Below the pieces are notes generated by a model. The model did not search any database. It had not been told where the DNA came from and worked only from the letters and a program-made list of their open reading frames with translations. From positions 62,001 through 126,000 of the forward strand of contig NZ_BOOJ01000032.1 in the NCBI RefSeq assembly GCF_016863175.1: a stretch of DNA of 64,000 bases. Reading direction: 5' to 3'. Within the stretch, counting starts at the first letter, position 1; the number at the start of each line of letters is the position of its first letter. Below, piece after piece: positions 25,933 to 34,058 of the stretch. A program made the position numbers and the translations under genes. The stretch is from Paraplanobispora siamensis (lineage in GTDB: Bacteria; Actinomycetota; Actinomycetes; Streptosporangiales; Streptosporangiaceae).

Positions 25933-27145
25933 CGCCCTCACCGTCGTCGGCATCGGCGCCGACGGCTGGGCCGGGCTGTCGCAGGCCGCCCGCCGCGAAC
26001 TGCACGCCGCCGAGGTCCTCATGGGCAGCGCCCGCCAGCTCGCCCTGGTCCCCGAGCCCACCGCCGAGCGGGTGGTGTGGCCCTCGCCGCTGCTGCCCGC
26101 GCTGCCCGCGCTGCTGGCCGCCCACCGGGGCCGCCGCGTGTGCGTGCTGGCCAGCGGCGACCCCATGTTCCACGGCATCGGCACGACGCTGGTCCGCCTG
26201 CTGGGCCCCGGAGGGGTCCGGGTGCTGCCGCATCCGTCGTCGGTCTCGCTGGCCTGCGCCCGCCTGGGCTGGGCCGTCGACCGGGTCGAGGTGGTCAGCC
26301 TCGTGACGGGTCCCGTCGAGGCGCTGCGCGCGGTGGCCGGACCGGGCCGCCGCGCGCTGGTCCTGGCCGCCGACGGCCGATCCGCCGGCCAGGTCGCGCA
26401 GCTGCTGACCGCCGACGGGTACGGCGCCAGCCCGATGACCGTCCTGGAGCGGCTCGGCGGCCCCGAGGAGCGCGTGGTCTCCGGTACGGCGGAGCGCTGG
26501 GCGCTGCCGGTGACCCAGGATCTGAACATCGTCGCCGTGGAGTTCCGGGCCGGTCCCGCAACGGTCCCGCTGCCCTGCGTCCCCGGCCTGCCCGACACGG
26601 CGTTCGAGCACGACGGCCAGCTCACCAAGGCCGAGGTGCGCGCGGTGACGCTGTCCAGGCTCGCCCCCGTCCCCGGCGAGCTGCTGTGGGACGTCGGCGC
26701 CGGGGCGGGCAGCATCGCGATCGAGTGGATGCGCGGCCACCGGGCCAACCGCGCGGTCGCGGTGGAACGCGACCCCGAGCGCGCGGCCAGGGCCGCGCGG
26801 AACGCGGCCGGGCTCGGCGTCCCCGGCCTGAACGTGGTGAACGGACCCGCCCCCGACGCGCTCGCCGGGCTGGAACGGCCCGACGCCGTCTTCATCGGCG
26901 GCGGGGTGACCGTGCCCGGAGTGGTGGAGGCCTGCTGGCGGGCGCTGCGGCCCGGGGGCCGCCTGGTGGCCAACGCGGTGACCGTCGAGTCCGAGGCCGT
27001 GCTGGCCTCCTGGCACGGCGAGCTGGGTGGCGACCTGGTACGGCTGGCGGTCAGCAGGGCCGCCCCGGTGGGCGGCTTCACCGGGTGGAAGCCGCTGATG
27101 CCCGTGACGATCTGGACGGCGATCCGGCCGCAGGAGGAACGATGA
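25925..27145 (+). CDS. cobL: Precorrin-6Y C5,15-methyltransferase (decarboxylating), CbiE-CbiT fusion
   Basis: A 406-aa two-domain enzyme. The N-terminal tetrapyrrole methylase (about 1-200; VVGIGADGWAGLS, LASGDPMFHGIGTTL) is the CbiE part. The C-terminal Rossmann methyltransferase (about 215-400; LWDVGAGAGSIAIEWMR, FIGGGVTVPGVVEACW) is the CbiT part. It methylates C5 and C15 and removes the acetate carboxyl at C12 of the corrin ring. It overlaps cobM by four bases. The rest of the corrin genes lie 20 kb away. Confidence 0.94.
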   Translation: MSDALTVVGIGADGWAGLSQAARRELHAAEVLMGSARQLALVPEPTAERVVWPSPLLPALPALLAAHRGRRVCVLASGDPMFHGIGTTLVRLLGPGGVRVLPHPSSVSLACARLGWAVDRVEVVSLVTGPVEALRAVAGPGRRALVLAADGRSAGQVAQLLTADGYGASPMTVLERLGGPEERVVSGTAERWALPVTQDLNIVAVEFRAGPATVPLPCVPGLPDTAFEHDGQLTKAEVRAVTLSRLAPVPGELLWDVGAGAGSIAIEWMRGHRANRAVAVERDPERAARAARNAAGLGVPGLNVVNGPAPDALAGLERPDAVFIGGGVTVPGVVEACWRALRPGGRLVANAVTVESEAVLASWHGELGGDLVRLAVSRAAPVGGFTGWKPLMPVTIWTAIRPQEER

Positions 27146-27912
27146 CGGTCCGCTTCATCGGGGCGGGGCCCGGCGCCGCCGACCTGATCACCGTGCGGGG
27201 CCAGCGGGCGATCGCGGCCTCGCCGGTGTGCCTGTACGCCGGGTCGCTGGTGCCGGAGGAGCTCCTGCGGGACTGTCCGCCCGGCGCCCGGCTGGTGGAC
27301 ACCGCGAACATGACGCTGGAGGAGATCGTGGCGGAGATGCTCGCCGCCCACGAGGCCGGTCACGACGTGGCCCGGCTGCACTCCGGCGACCCGTCGGTGT
27401 TCAGCGCGATGGCCGAGCAGATGCGCCGGCTCGACGCCGCGGCGGTGCCGTACGAGGTGATCCCCGGGGTCCCGGCCTTCGCGGCGGCGGCGGCCTCGCT
27501 GAAGCGCGAGCTGACCGTCCCCGGGGTGGGCCAGACGATCACGCTGACCCGGACCTCGGCCCGGGCCACTCCCATGCCCGAGGGGGAGGACCTGGGCACG
27601 CTCGGCCGGAGCCGGGCGACGATGGTGCTGCACCTGGCCGTGCAGCGCGTCGAGGCGGTGGTGGAGGAACTGGTCCCCAACTACGGGGCCGACTGCCCGG
27701 TGGCGGTGGTGGCCAGGGCCAGCCGCGAGGACGAGGTCGTCCTGCGCGGCACCCTCGCCGACATCGCCGGGCAGGTCCGGGCCGCCGGGATCCTGCGGAC
27801 CGCCGTCATCGTCGTCGGCCGCGTTCTGACCGCCTCGGAATTCCCGGACAGCCATCTGTACTCGGACGCCCGGTGCCGTCCGGTGCTGAGCCGGTCATCG
27901 GGTGATGAATAA
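27142..27912 (+). CDS. cobM: Precorrin-4 C11-methyltransferase
   Basis: A 256-aa SAM-dependent tetrapyrrole methylase. Motifs: FIGAGPGAADLITVRG at the start, CLYAGSLVPEELL, LHSGDPSVFSAMAEQM, YEVIPGVPAFAAAAASL and the C-terminal VVGRVL. It methylates C11 in corrin synthesis. ATG at 27142 overlaps the cobL stop and has CAGGAGG upstream. The stop codon leads into an AT-rich stretch. Confidence 0.94.
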   Translation: MTVRFIGAGPGAADLITVRGQRAIAASPVCLYAGSLVPEELLRDCPPGARLVDTANMTLEEIVAEMLAAHEAGHDVARLHSGDPSVFSAMAEQMRRLDAAAVPYEVIPGVPAFAAAAASLKRELTVPGVGQTITLTRTSARATPMPEGEDLGTLGRSRATMVLHLAVQRVEAVVEELVPNYGADCPVAVVARASREDEVVLRGTLADIAGQVRAAGILRTAVIVVGRVLTASEFPDSHLYSDARCRPVLSRSSGDE

Positions 27913-27930
27913 GACTAATCATAATTTTTT

Positions 27931-27955
27931 TGCATTTTTCTAAGAAATCGATGCA
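27931..27955. promoter_or_regulatory. AT-rich nested palindrome upstream of secreted protein gene
   Basis: Inner arms TTTCT/AGAAA around one A, and outer arms TGCAT/ATGCA, share nearly one centre at 27942-27943. The surrounding 60 bp is strikingly AT-rich for this genome and lies 19 bp after cobM and 95 bp before the next gene. It may be an operator and promoter for the secreted protein, or a weak terminator for cobM. Confidence 0.45.
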
Positions 27956-28049
27956 GAGCCGTGACCTCTCCCGTAACAATGACCTCCGGCACGCGGACCC
28001 ACCGAAGACGTCGTCGAGCCGGACATGATCCGGCGCGGAGGTCGGGATC

Positions 28050-29816
28050 ATGGCTAGTGCACATTCCTCGGGCCGGGGCTTACGAGGCGCGCGCAGAGCA
28101 CGCCGCCGCAGGGCGCGATTAGGCGCCCGCGCCGCCCTCGTCTGCGCTCTGCTCGCCGCGGTCCCCGTCGTCGTGGTCGCGACCCGCGGCGGCGAGGCCC
28201 CGCCGGTGTCCGAGCGGACCGTCCTCGCCGCGGTGGAGGAGGAGCGGGAGACCTCCCTGTGGCCGGAGAGGGGCGAGATCGAGAACGCGGCGTCCTACTC
28301 CGGGGCCCCGGTCGAGCTGGGTACGCGGTTCACCGCCCGGCGCGACGGCTGGGTCGCGGGGGTGCGGTTCTACAAGATCGGCGCCGTCGGCGGCGACTAC
28401 ACCGGAAGCCTCTGGGACTCCCGGGGCCGCAGGCTCGCCCGGGTCACCTTCGGCCCGACCGGGGCCGTCGGCTGGCAGGAGGCCCGCTTCGCCACGCCCG
28501 TGGCGGTGAAGGCGAACCGGGTGTACACGGTCTCCTACCGCAGCCGCAGCGGAGCCTTCGTCGGCACCAGGTGGAGCAGGCCCGTCGTCTCGGGGCCGCT
28601 GAGCACGACCGCGCGCCGGTCGGGCGTCTACACCTACGGCGGCGGCTTCCCCGACCGGTGGAACCGCAGGAACTACAACTACTGGGTGGACGTCATCTTC
28701 CGCTGGCGCAGCCCCGGCACGCCTCCCCCCACCGCCACGGCGACGCCCGCGCCGTCCGCGCCGTCCGTGACGCCCACCGCGGCGTCGCCCACGGTGATCT
28801 CGCCGACGGTGGCGTCTCCCACGGTGGTCTCGCCCACGGTGGTCTCGCCCACGCCCGTGGAGCCGACGTCCAGCGCGACGGTGACCGTCGAGCCCGTACC
28901 GAGCGTCACGCTCAGCGCCGACCCTTCCGCGACGCCGACCGGGACGGCCACGCCGACCCTCACCCCGACCTCCACCCCGACGGTCACCGGGACGGCGACG
29001 GCGACCCCCACTCCGACCGCGACGGCGAGCGCCGAGCCTCCGCCGCGCGGCGCCTGCCCGGACCATCCGACCCCGGCGTGCACGGGGGTGCCGCCCGGCA
29101 CGAGGCTGAAGCAACTGCCGCTGAGCTTCCACGGTGACACCTACCGGGTCACCCAGGACGACACCGTCCTGGACGGCGTGCACATCCCCGGCGACCTGCT
29201 GATCACCGCCGACGACGTCGTCATCAAGAACAGCCGGATCGACGGCGGCGTGCAGGACGAGTACGCCCGTAAGACCTACTCCTTCACCATCACCGACTCC
29301 ACCGTCGGCCCGGAGAAGGGCTGCCTGACCGCGCCCGGCATCCAGACCGCCAACTTCACCGCCAAACGCGTGCACGTCCGCGGCCACGGCGACGGCTTCA
29401 GCGTCTCCGGCGACAACGTGCGCATCGAGGACTCGTACGTGCTGCTGTGCTCCAACCCCGGCGACCACGGCGACGGCATCCAGACCATCGGCGCGGGCAG
29501 GGGGCTGGTGGTCCACCACAACACCTTCGACCAGCGGCAGGCCAAGGACGTCACCTCGCCGATCTTCCTGGTCGACACCGGCACGGTCGACGTCGAGGTG
29601 ACCGAGAACCTGGTGATGGGCGGCACCTACAGCATGCGCCTGCTGCACGCCAACGGAAAACAGATCATGAAGGGCAACAGCGTGGTCGACAAGTCCTGGG
29701 AGTACGGCCCGCTGGTGGTCGACTGCGCCCGGGTCGACTTCTCAGGCAACGAACTCGTCAGGATCGACCAGAACTACCGCATCACCTCGATCGTGTCCCC
29801 GCTGAACTGCACCTGA
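28050..29816 (+). CDS. Secreted DUF4082 plus right-handed beta-helix protein
   Basis: A 588-aa protein with an Arg-rich N-terminus and a hydrophobic export segment (about 27-46). A DUF4082 domain follows (about 70-225): ELGTRFTARRDGWVAGVRFYK, GSLWDSRGRRLARVTF, YNYWVDVIF. Then a Ser/Pro/Thr linker of about 110 residues with SPTV[VIA] units, and a C-terminal beta-helix-like domain (about 355-588) rich in short turns (VVIKNSRIDGG, VRIEDSYVLLC, DHGDGIQT, VTENLVMGG). DUF4082 is found beside glycan-active domains in actinobacteria. Polysaccharide binding or cleavage outside the cell is likely, but no catalytic residues can be named. GGAGG precedes the ATG. Confidence 0.8.
   Translation: MASAHSSGRGLRGARRARRRRARLGARAALVCALLAAVPVVVVATRGGEAPPVSERTVLAAVEEERETSLWPERGEIENAASYSGAPVELGTRFTARRDGWVAGVRFYKIGAVGGDYTGSLWDSRGRRLARVTFGPTGAVGWQEARFATPVAVKANRVYTVSYRSRSGAFVGTRWSRPVVSGPLSTTARRSGVYTYGGGFPDRWNRRNYNYWVDVIFRWRSPGTPPPTATATPAPSAPSVTPTAASPTVISPTVASPTVVSPTVVSPTPVEPTSSATVTVEPVPSVTLSADPSATPTGTATPTLTPTSTPTVTGTATATPTPTATASAEPPPRGACPDHPTPACTGVPPGTRLKQLPLSFHGDTYRVTQDDTVLDGVHIPGDLLITADDVVIKNSRIDGGVQDEYARKTYSFTITDSTVGPEKGCLTAPGIQTANFTAKRVHVRGHGDGFSVSGDNVRIEDSYVLLCSNPGDHGDGIQTIGAGRGLVVHHNTFDQRQAKDVTSPIFLVDTGTVDVEVTENLVMGGTYSMRLLHANGKQIMKGNSVVDKSWEYGPLVVDCARVDFSGNELVRIDQNYRITSIVSPLNCT
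28785..28859 (+). repeat. 15-bp coding repeat, five units (SPTV linker)
   Basis: Five tandem units of TCGCCCACGGTGGTC-like sequence encode Ser-Pro-Thr-Val-X in the linker of the secreted protein. Such repeats vary in number between strains in surface proteins. Confidence 0.8.
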
Positions 29817-29931
29817 CGGGAACCGGCACCGCTGACGGCGGCGGTCACCCCGTTCCGGGAGCGGGAGGCGCCCTGAAGATCGCACATGGCACCATCCCCG
29901 ACATGACCGGTTGGGTGGGTGAGGAGGACCG

Positions 29932-30537
29932 ATGCCCTTCGACGCGGTGCTGTGCGACTTCTACGACGTGATCGGTTTCACCGACCTGGCCGAGCACGAA
30001 CAGCGCGAAAGCGCCTGCGGCCTGGCTCCGGGCACCACGGAGAAGATCGCCTTCGCCCCCGGCCTGGCGCGGCCCGCGGCGCTCGGGCAGATCACGGTCG
30101 AGCAGTGGACGCAGGCCATCGCGGACGGCCTGTCGTCACTGACCGGCCCGGTGGAGGCCGGGGCCCTGGCACGCGGGTTCGTCGGGGCGGGCTGCCGGAT
30201 CGACCAGGAGGCCGCCGGCCTGCTGATGCAGGTACGCAGACACGTTCCCGTCGTGCTGGTGTCCAACTCGACCGCTCAGATGGACGCCGTGCTGGAGGCG
30301 GCCGGTCTGAGCCGCGCCTTCGACGCGGTGATCATCAGTGCCCGCGTGGGGGCGGCCAAGCCCGACCGGCCCATCTACGAGGCGGCCGCGCGGGAGGCGG
30401 GAGCCGTCGCCGACCGCTGCCTGTTCGTCGACGACCGGGCCGCGAACGTGGAGGCGGCGGTCGCACTGGGCATGACCGGTGTGGTGTACGGCGGGCCCGC
30501 CGATCTGGCGGCAGTCCTGGCCCCGCTGCTGGAGTAG
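29932..30537 (+). CDS. HAD-superfamily protein with altered motif I
   Basis: A 201-aa HAD subfamily IA-like protein. Motif II (VVLVSNST), motif III Lys (GAAKPDRPIY) and motif IV (LFVDDRAANVEAA) are present. Motif I reads CDFYDVI, so the nucleophile Asp8 is there but the second Asp of D-x-D, the general acid/base, is Tyr10. Activity may be lost or changed. GAGGAGG is just before the ATG at 29932. No neighbour suggests a substrate. Confidence 0.8.
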   Translation: MPFDAVLCDFYDVIGFTDLAEHEQRESACGLAPGTTEKIAFAPGLARPAALGQITVEQWTQAIADGLSSLTGPVEAGALARGFVGAGCRIDQEAAGLLMQVRRHVPVVLVSNSTAQMDAVLEAAGLSRAFDAVIISARVGAAKPDRPIYEAAAREAGAVADRCLFVDDRAANVEAAVALGMTGVVYGGPADLAAVLAPLLE

Positions 30538-30690
30538 ACCGCCGTCACGGACGGCACAGTGCGTGCCCGAGGCCGGACGCGTCACCGGGTTCGCGGTCCG
30601 GTTTTTCGCTCCTGTAGGCGTTTGCCGGATGCGGTGCCGAGGGCGCGGTTATCGTGGCGGCATCCGTTGACACCGCCTTGGGGGAGCACC

Positions 30691-30993
30691 ATGTCCGAGC
30701 AGCTGTGGCCTGCGCGTGTGCGTGCCGAATTCGCGCAGTGGGTGCTGGATCTGCGTGCCGAGCATCCGGGGGTCGGCGCGTCGCTGGACCAGCACATCGC
30801 CGCGGTGCGGCACTCGCTGGCCGAAGTGGGGCAGCAGCTGAACGTCGCGGGGCTGCTGGGGTATCTGATCGGTTTCTGGGACGGCGCGCACGACAAGGGC
30901 TGGCGGGCGCCGCAGCCGGGTCAGCCGCTGGACTTCGCGACGCTGCGGCTCAGTGCGCTGTGCCTGATGCTGGAGGCGGAGCCCGCCGCCTGA
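30691..30993 (+). CDS. Hypothetical protein, 100 aa
   Basis: A small mostly helical protein with a conserved-looking core HIAAVRHSLAEVGQQLNVAG, then LLGYLIGFWDGAHDKGW. GGGGAG lies a few bases before the ATG. A long hairpin follows its stop. I do not recognise the family; its codon use and ribosome site make it a real gene. Confidence 0.65.
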   Translation: MSEQLWPARVRAEFAQWVLDLRAEHPGVGASLDQHIAAVRHSLAEVGQQLNVAGLLGYLIGFWDGAHDKGWRAPQPGQPLDFATLRLSALCLMLEAEPAA

Positions 30994-31026
30994 TCCGGTC
31001 CGTTCCGGGAGGGACGTCCTCGTAAA

Positions 31027-31064
31027 CCGAGGGTGGGGCGTCTCCGTTGACGTCCCACCCTCGG
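31027..31064 (+). terminator. 16-bp hairpin after the small gene
   Basis: CCGAGGGTGGGGCGTC (31027-31042) and GACGTCCCACCCTCGG (31049-31064) pair with one G-T wobble across a 6-base loop, 33 bases after the stop at 30993. No U-run on the plus strand. Confidence 0.65.
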
Positions 31065-31083
31065 TCGCTCGGTCATGCCTCAC

Positions 31084-31117
31084 CTGAGGCTCCCGCCCGG
31101 CCGGGCGGGAGCCTCAG
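31084..31117 (-). terminator. 34-bp perfect palindrome at the 3' end of the channel-like gene
   Basis: Arms CTGAGGCTCCCGCCCGG and CCGGGCGGGAGCCTCAG are exact complements with no spacer. It begins two bases after the stop codon of the minus-strand gene at 31120. It should fold into a very stable hairpin and act as terminator, or protect the 3' end. Confidence 0.7.
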
Positions 31118-31119
31118 CC

Positions 31120-32013
31120 TCAGCTCTGCGGCGGAGTCTGGCCCGGGTAGGACTGCGGGCCGGGCATGGGGCCGACCGCACCCTCGACCGGCGCCTGCGG
31201 AGCCGGAGCCGGAGCCGGAGCCGGGGCCGGAGCCGGAGCCGACGTGGCGCTGCCGGCGCTGGCCGGACGGGCGGCCTCGGGCACCTCGACGGTGGCCATC
31301 GCGTCGGTGCGGCCGCGGTCGTAGGCGGCGGCCTGCTGACGGATGACGCCGGTCTCGGCCTCGGCCCGGTTCAGCCAGTTCTCCCAGCGCTGACGCATGG
31401 GGCCGATCAGCCCGCCGCCGACGCCGACGATGAGGATGCCGGCCACGGTGGCCAGGAAGGCGATCAGCACCGGCGTGGTGACGGTGGTGGCCACCTCGAT
31501 CTGGTTGAGCGCGGCGATGACGCCCAGGCCGATGATGAACACCGAGGCGATGGTGGCCAGGGTGCGGCCATAGGACAGGCCGCCCAGCGCGCCGGAGATG
31601 ATGTCCTTGACGGCGCGGGCGATCGCGGTGGCGATGACGATGATGATGATGGCCACCGCGGCCTTGGGCAGCCAGGCCACCACGCCCGCCAGCAGGTCGC
31701 TGACCGGGTTGGGGCCGAAGACGGAGAAGCCGATCTGCAGGGTGATCAGCAGCACCGCGTAGTAGATGAGCTTGGCGATCAGGTCGGAGGCGTCATAGCG
31801 GCTGCGCTGCAGCGCGCGGCCGATGCCACCGCGTTCGACCCACCGGTCGAAGCCGATGCGTTCCAGGATGGCGTCGACGCCCTTGTGCAGGAGCTTGGCG
31901 ATCAGCCAGCCCACCAGCAGGATCACCAGGAAGGCGAGGAACTTGGGGACGAAGGTGGCGATCGACGCCCAGGCGTCGGCGATGCCTCGTCCGAAATCGA
32001 CGGGAGCGGCCAT
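31120..32013 (-). CDS. Conserved TM-helix / mechanosensitive-channel-like membrane protein
   Basis: A 297-aa membrane protein with four or five hydrophobic segments: FLAFLVILLVGWLIAKLLHK near residue 28, LIAKLIYYAVLLITLQIG, ATVAGILIVGVGGGLIGP and others. This pattern matches the conserved TM-helix proteins related to small-conductance mechanosensitive channels, without the full MscS beta domain. The tail is an Ala-Pro repeat (31198-31241 in DNA, GGAGCC units) and Pro/Gln-rich, cytoplasmic and disordered. AGGAGG precedes the ATG. Osmotic or membrane-stress role is plausible but not shown. Confidence 0.78.
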   Translation of the reverse strand: MAAPVDFGRGIADAWASIATFVPKFLAFLVILLVGWLIAKLLHKGVDAILERIGFDRWVERGGIGRALQRSRYDASDLIAKLIYYAVLLITLQIGFSVFGPNPVSDLLAGVVAWLPKAAVAIIIIVIATAIARAVKDIISGALGGLSYGRTLATIASVFIIGLGVIAALNQIEVATTVTTPVLIAFLATVAGILIVGVGGGLIGPMRQRWENWLNRAEAETGVIRQQAAAYDRGRTDAMATVEVPEAARPASAGSATSAPAPAPAPAPAPAPQAPVEGAVGPMPGPQSYPGQTPPQS

Positions 32014-32285
32014 ATGGGGGCCTCCTGATACTTCGGGGGGATGCCCGCCGGAAGGCGGGCCGTTCGGCGACCTCGGCTACCCGGTGATCGCCGTCCTATA
32101 CCAGAACCGCGTTCGATCTGTTACGCAGAGCATCTGGCGCCCGGGTTGTGAACCCGGGGGCGGTACGGCGGCGCGTGCCGCGCGACGAGGACTGCCTGGG
32201 CGGCCGGAGCGGTGCGGGGGTTCTGTCACAGCGGTCTGCGACGCTGACCCACGACGGAAACGATCGCTGTGACGGGGAGTGGGAC

Positions 32286-32606
32286 GTGGGCTTCGTGGGC
32301 GAGGTCTGGCGGCTGCTGCGCGGAGAGGAGACGGTCGGGGAGATCACCATCGTGGACACCGACTTCCCCTGGCTGATCGGGGAGTTCACCCCCGGCCCGG
32401 CGTTCGCCGCGACCAGGCACCTGTTCGATCGTGATCTCGAGTCGATGGACCGGGAGGATTGGGACGGCTGGGAGGAGGCGTACCGGGAGATCCGCCGGAC
32501 GCTGACGCTGGTGTCCCCTTCGGGACCGGTGGCGGAGTTCCTCCTGCACATCGAGGAGGGCGAGGCGTGGTTCCGCTGGAGCGCCGAGCCGTTCGAGGAG
32601 ACGTAG
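32286..32606 (+). CDS. Hypothetical protein, 106 aa
   Basis: An acidic, Trp-rich small protein (VWRLLRGEETVGEITIVDTD, FPWLIGEFTPG, DWDGWEEAY, FLLHIEEGEAWFRW). The composition suggests a compact soluble fold. GTG at 32286 is chosen because GGGGAG lies six bases upstream and earlier codons look non-coding. Function unknown. Confidence 0.65.
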   Translation: MGFVGEVWRLLRGEETVGEITIVDTDFPWLIGEFTPGPAFAATRHLFDRDLESMDREDWDGWEEAYREIRRTLTLVSPSGPVAEFLLHIEEGEAWFRWSAEPFEET

Positions 32607-32703
32607 ACGTCCGGGGGCGTGGCCGTTCGAGGAGGCGCAGGCGTTCGAGCGGCGCGGGCGTCTGAGGAGGCGTGGCCGTCCGAGGGACGTGGGGAGCGGG
32701 CTG

Positions 32704-33267
32704 TCAGTCGTCCTCTTTCTCGCTCAGCGGGCGGACCTCGGCGACGGGCGTGCCGGACACGCAGGTCACGTGGACGGCGGCGCTGCGGTCCTCCGACTCG
32801 AAGACCACCGAGACGGTGGCGGCGGGGCCGCGCTCGACATCCTCGACGCCGTACCCCTGGGCGGGGGTCCACGACAGCAGGAGCGCCCGGCCCGCGTCGC
32901 AGGCGGCGGCAACCGATCCCTCGGCGTAGGCGAAGTTGCCGGTGGCCGCGTACGGTCCCGACGGGCTGGGGAAGGCGACGGCCGGGGGCGGGGAAGGGCT
33001 GGTCAGGGCCTGCTCGACCTCCCGCAGGGTCATGGAGCGTACGGCCTCGCCGGTGATGTCGGTGCCGATCAGGGACACCGCCCAGATCCCGGTGAGGGTG
33101 GTGAGGGCGGCGGTCGCGAGCCAGCCGCCCGCGGCGAGCAGGGCGCGCCGGCCGTCCGCGGAGAAGAGACCGCGTCGGCCGGACGCGGAGAACAGGCCGC
33201 CTCGGCCGGGCGCGGAAGGCGGGTCCCGCCGGTCCTCCGGCGCCCCGTCCCGCGTGATCATCCGCAT
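32704..33267 (-). CDS. Membrane-anchored hypothetical protein, 187 aa
   Basis: N-terminal cytoplasmic region with a near-repeat (GLFSASGRRGLFSADGRRALL), one TM segment about residues 45-68, then an external domain of about 110 residues ending in Glu/Lys/Asp. Two cysteines outside (AAACDAGRALL and VHVTCVSG) may form a disulfide. It is divergent from the two-component system at 33361. It could be a target or partner of that system. Family not recognised. Confidence 0.65.
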   Translation of the reverse strand: MRMITRDGAPEDRRDPPSAPGRGGLFSASGRRGLFSADGRRALLAAGGWLATAALTTLTGIWAVSLIGTDITGEAVRSMTLREVEQALTSPSPPPAVAFPSPSGPYAATGNFAYAEGSVAAACDAGRALLLSWTPAQGYGVEDVERGPAATVSVVFESEDRSAAVHVTCVSGTPVAEVRPLSEKEDD

Positions 33268-33360
33268 CGGCGGGCTCCCTTCGGTCCTGCGCAGTCCGTG
33301 GGAGGCTCTTTTCCACTCCGCCGCGTCATTATCCGGCCCGGGAGAGGGTAGTGCGCCGAC

Positions 33361-34047
33361 GTGGCCCACCTGCTCCTTGTCGAGGACGACCCCCAGGTGA
33401 GATCCGCGCTGACCCGCGCCCTCGCCGACCACGGTCATGCCGTGACCTCGGCCGCGGCCGGCATGCCGGGGCTCACCCGGGCTCTGGAGGACCGGCCCGA
33501 CCTGGTCGTGCTCGACCTGGGTCTGCCCGACGTCGACGGATGCGAGGTCCTGCGCATGCTGCGGGCCGTCGCCGACGTCCCGGTCATCGTGGCGACCGCG
33601 CGCGACGCCGAGCCGGAGATCGTCCGGGCGCTCGACGCCGGCGCCGACGACTACGTCGTCAAACCGTTCAGCGCCGCGCACCTGGACGCGCGGATCCGGG
33701 CGGTGCTGCGCCGGGGCCGCGACGCCGGAGCCGAGGCGGCGCCGGTACGGGTCGGCGGGCTGCTCATCGACCCGGCGGGCAGGGAGGCGTTCCTCGACGG
33801 GACCCGCCTCGAACTGACGCCCAAGGAGTTCGACCTGCTGCACTATCTCGCCGCCCGTCCCGGTCAGGTCGTCTCCAAGCGGGAGCTGCTGGCCGAGGTG
33901 TGGCGCATGGCCTACGGCGGCGGGGACAAGACCGTCGACGTCCACCTGTCGTGGGTACGCCGCAAGCTCGGGGAGAGCGCCCACCGGCCCCGCTATCTGC
34001 AGACCGTCCACGGCGTCGGCGTGAAGCTCGTCGACCCCGAGGCCTGA
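33361..34047 (+). CDS. OmpR-family response regulator
   Basis: A 228-aa regulator. The receiver domain (about 1-115) has the acidic pair Glu8-Asp9-Asp10, phosphoacceptor Asp52 (VVLDLGLPD), Thr/Ser position ATARD and Lys in YVVKPF. A winged-helix domain (about 130-225) has LTPKEFDLLHYLAARPGQVV, KTVDVHLSWVRRKLG and the wing YLQTVHGVGVKL. GTG start at 33361. It pairs with the kinase 11 bases downstream; the PepSY gene after them may be a target. Confidence 0.94.
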   Translation: MAHLLLVEDDPQVRSALTRALADHGHAVTSAAAGMPGLTRALEDRPDLVVLDLGLPDVDGCEVLRMLRAVADVPVIVATARDAEPEIVRALDAGADDYVVKPFSAAHLDARIRAVLRRGRDAGAEAAPVRVGGLLIDPAGREAFLDGTRLELTPKEFDLLHYLAARPGQVVSKRELLAEVWRMAYGGGDKTVDVHLSWVRRKLGESAHRPRYLQTVHGVGVKLVDPEA

Positions 34048-34058
34048 GCGGCCGCGGG

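Noticed and set aside
31198-31241. GGAGCC hexamer run considered as a CRISPR-like or regulatory repeat
   Set aside because: It has no spacers and simply encodes the Ala-Pro tail of the membrane protein.
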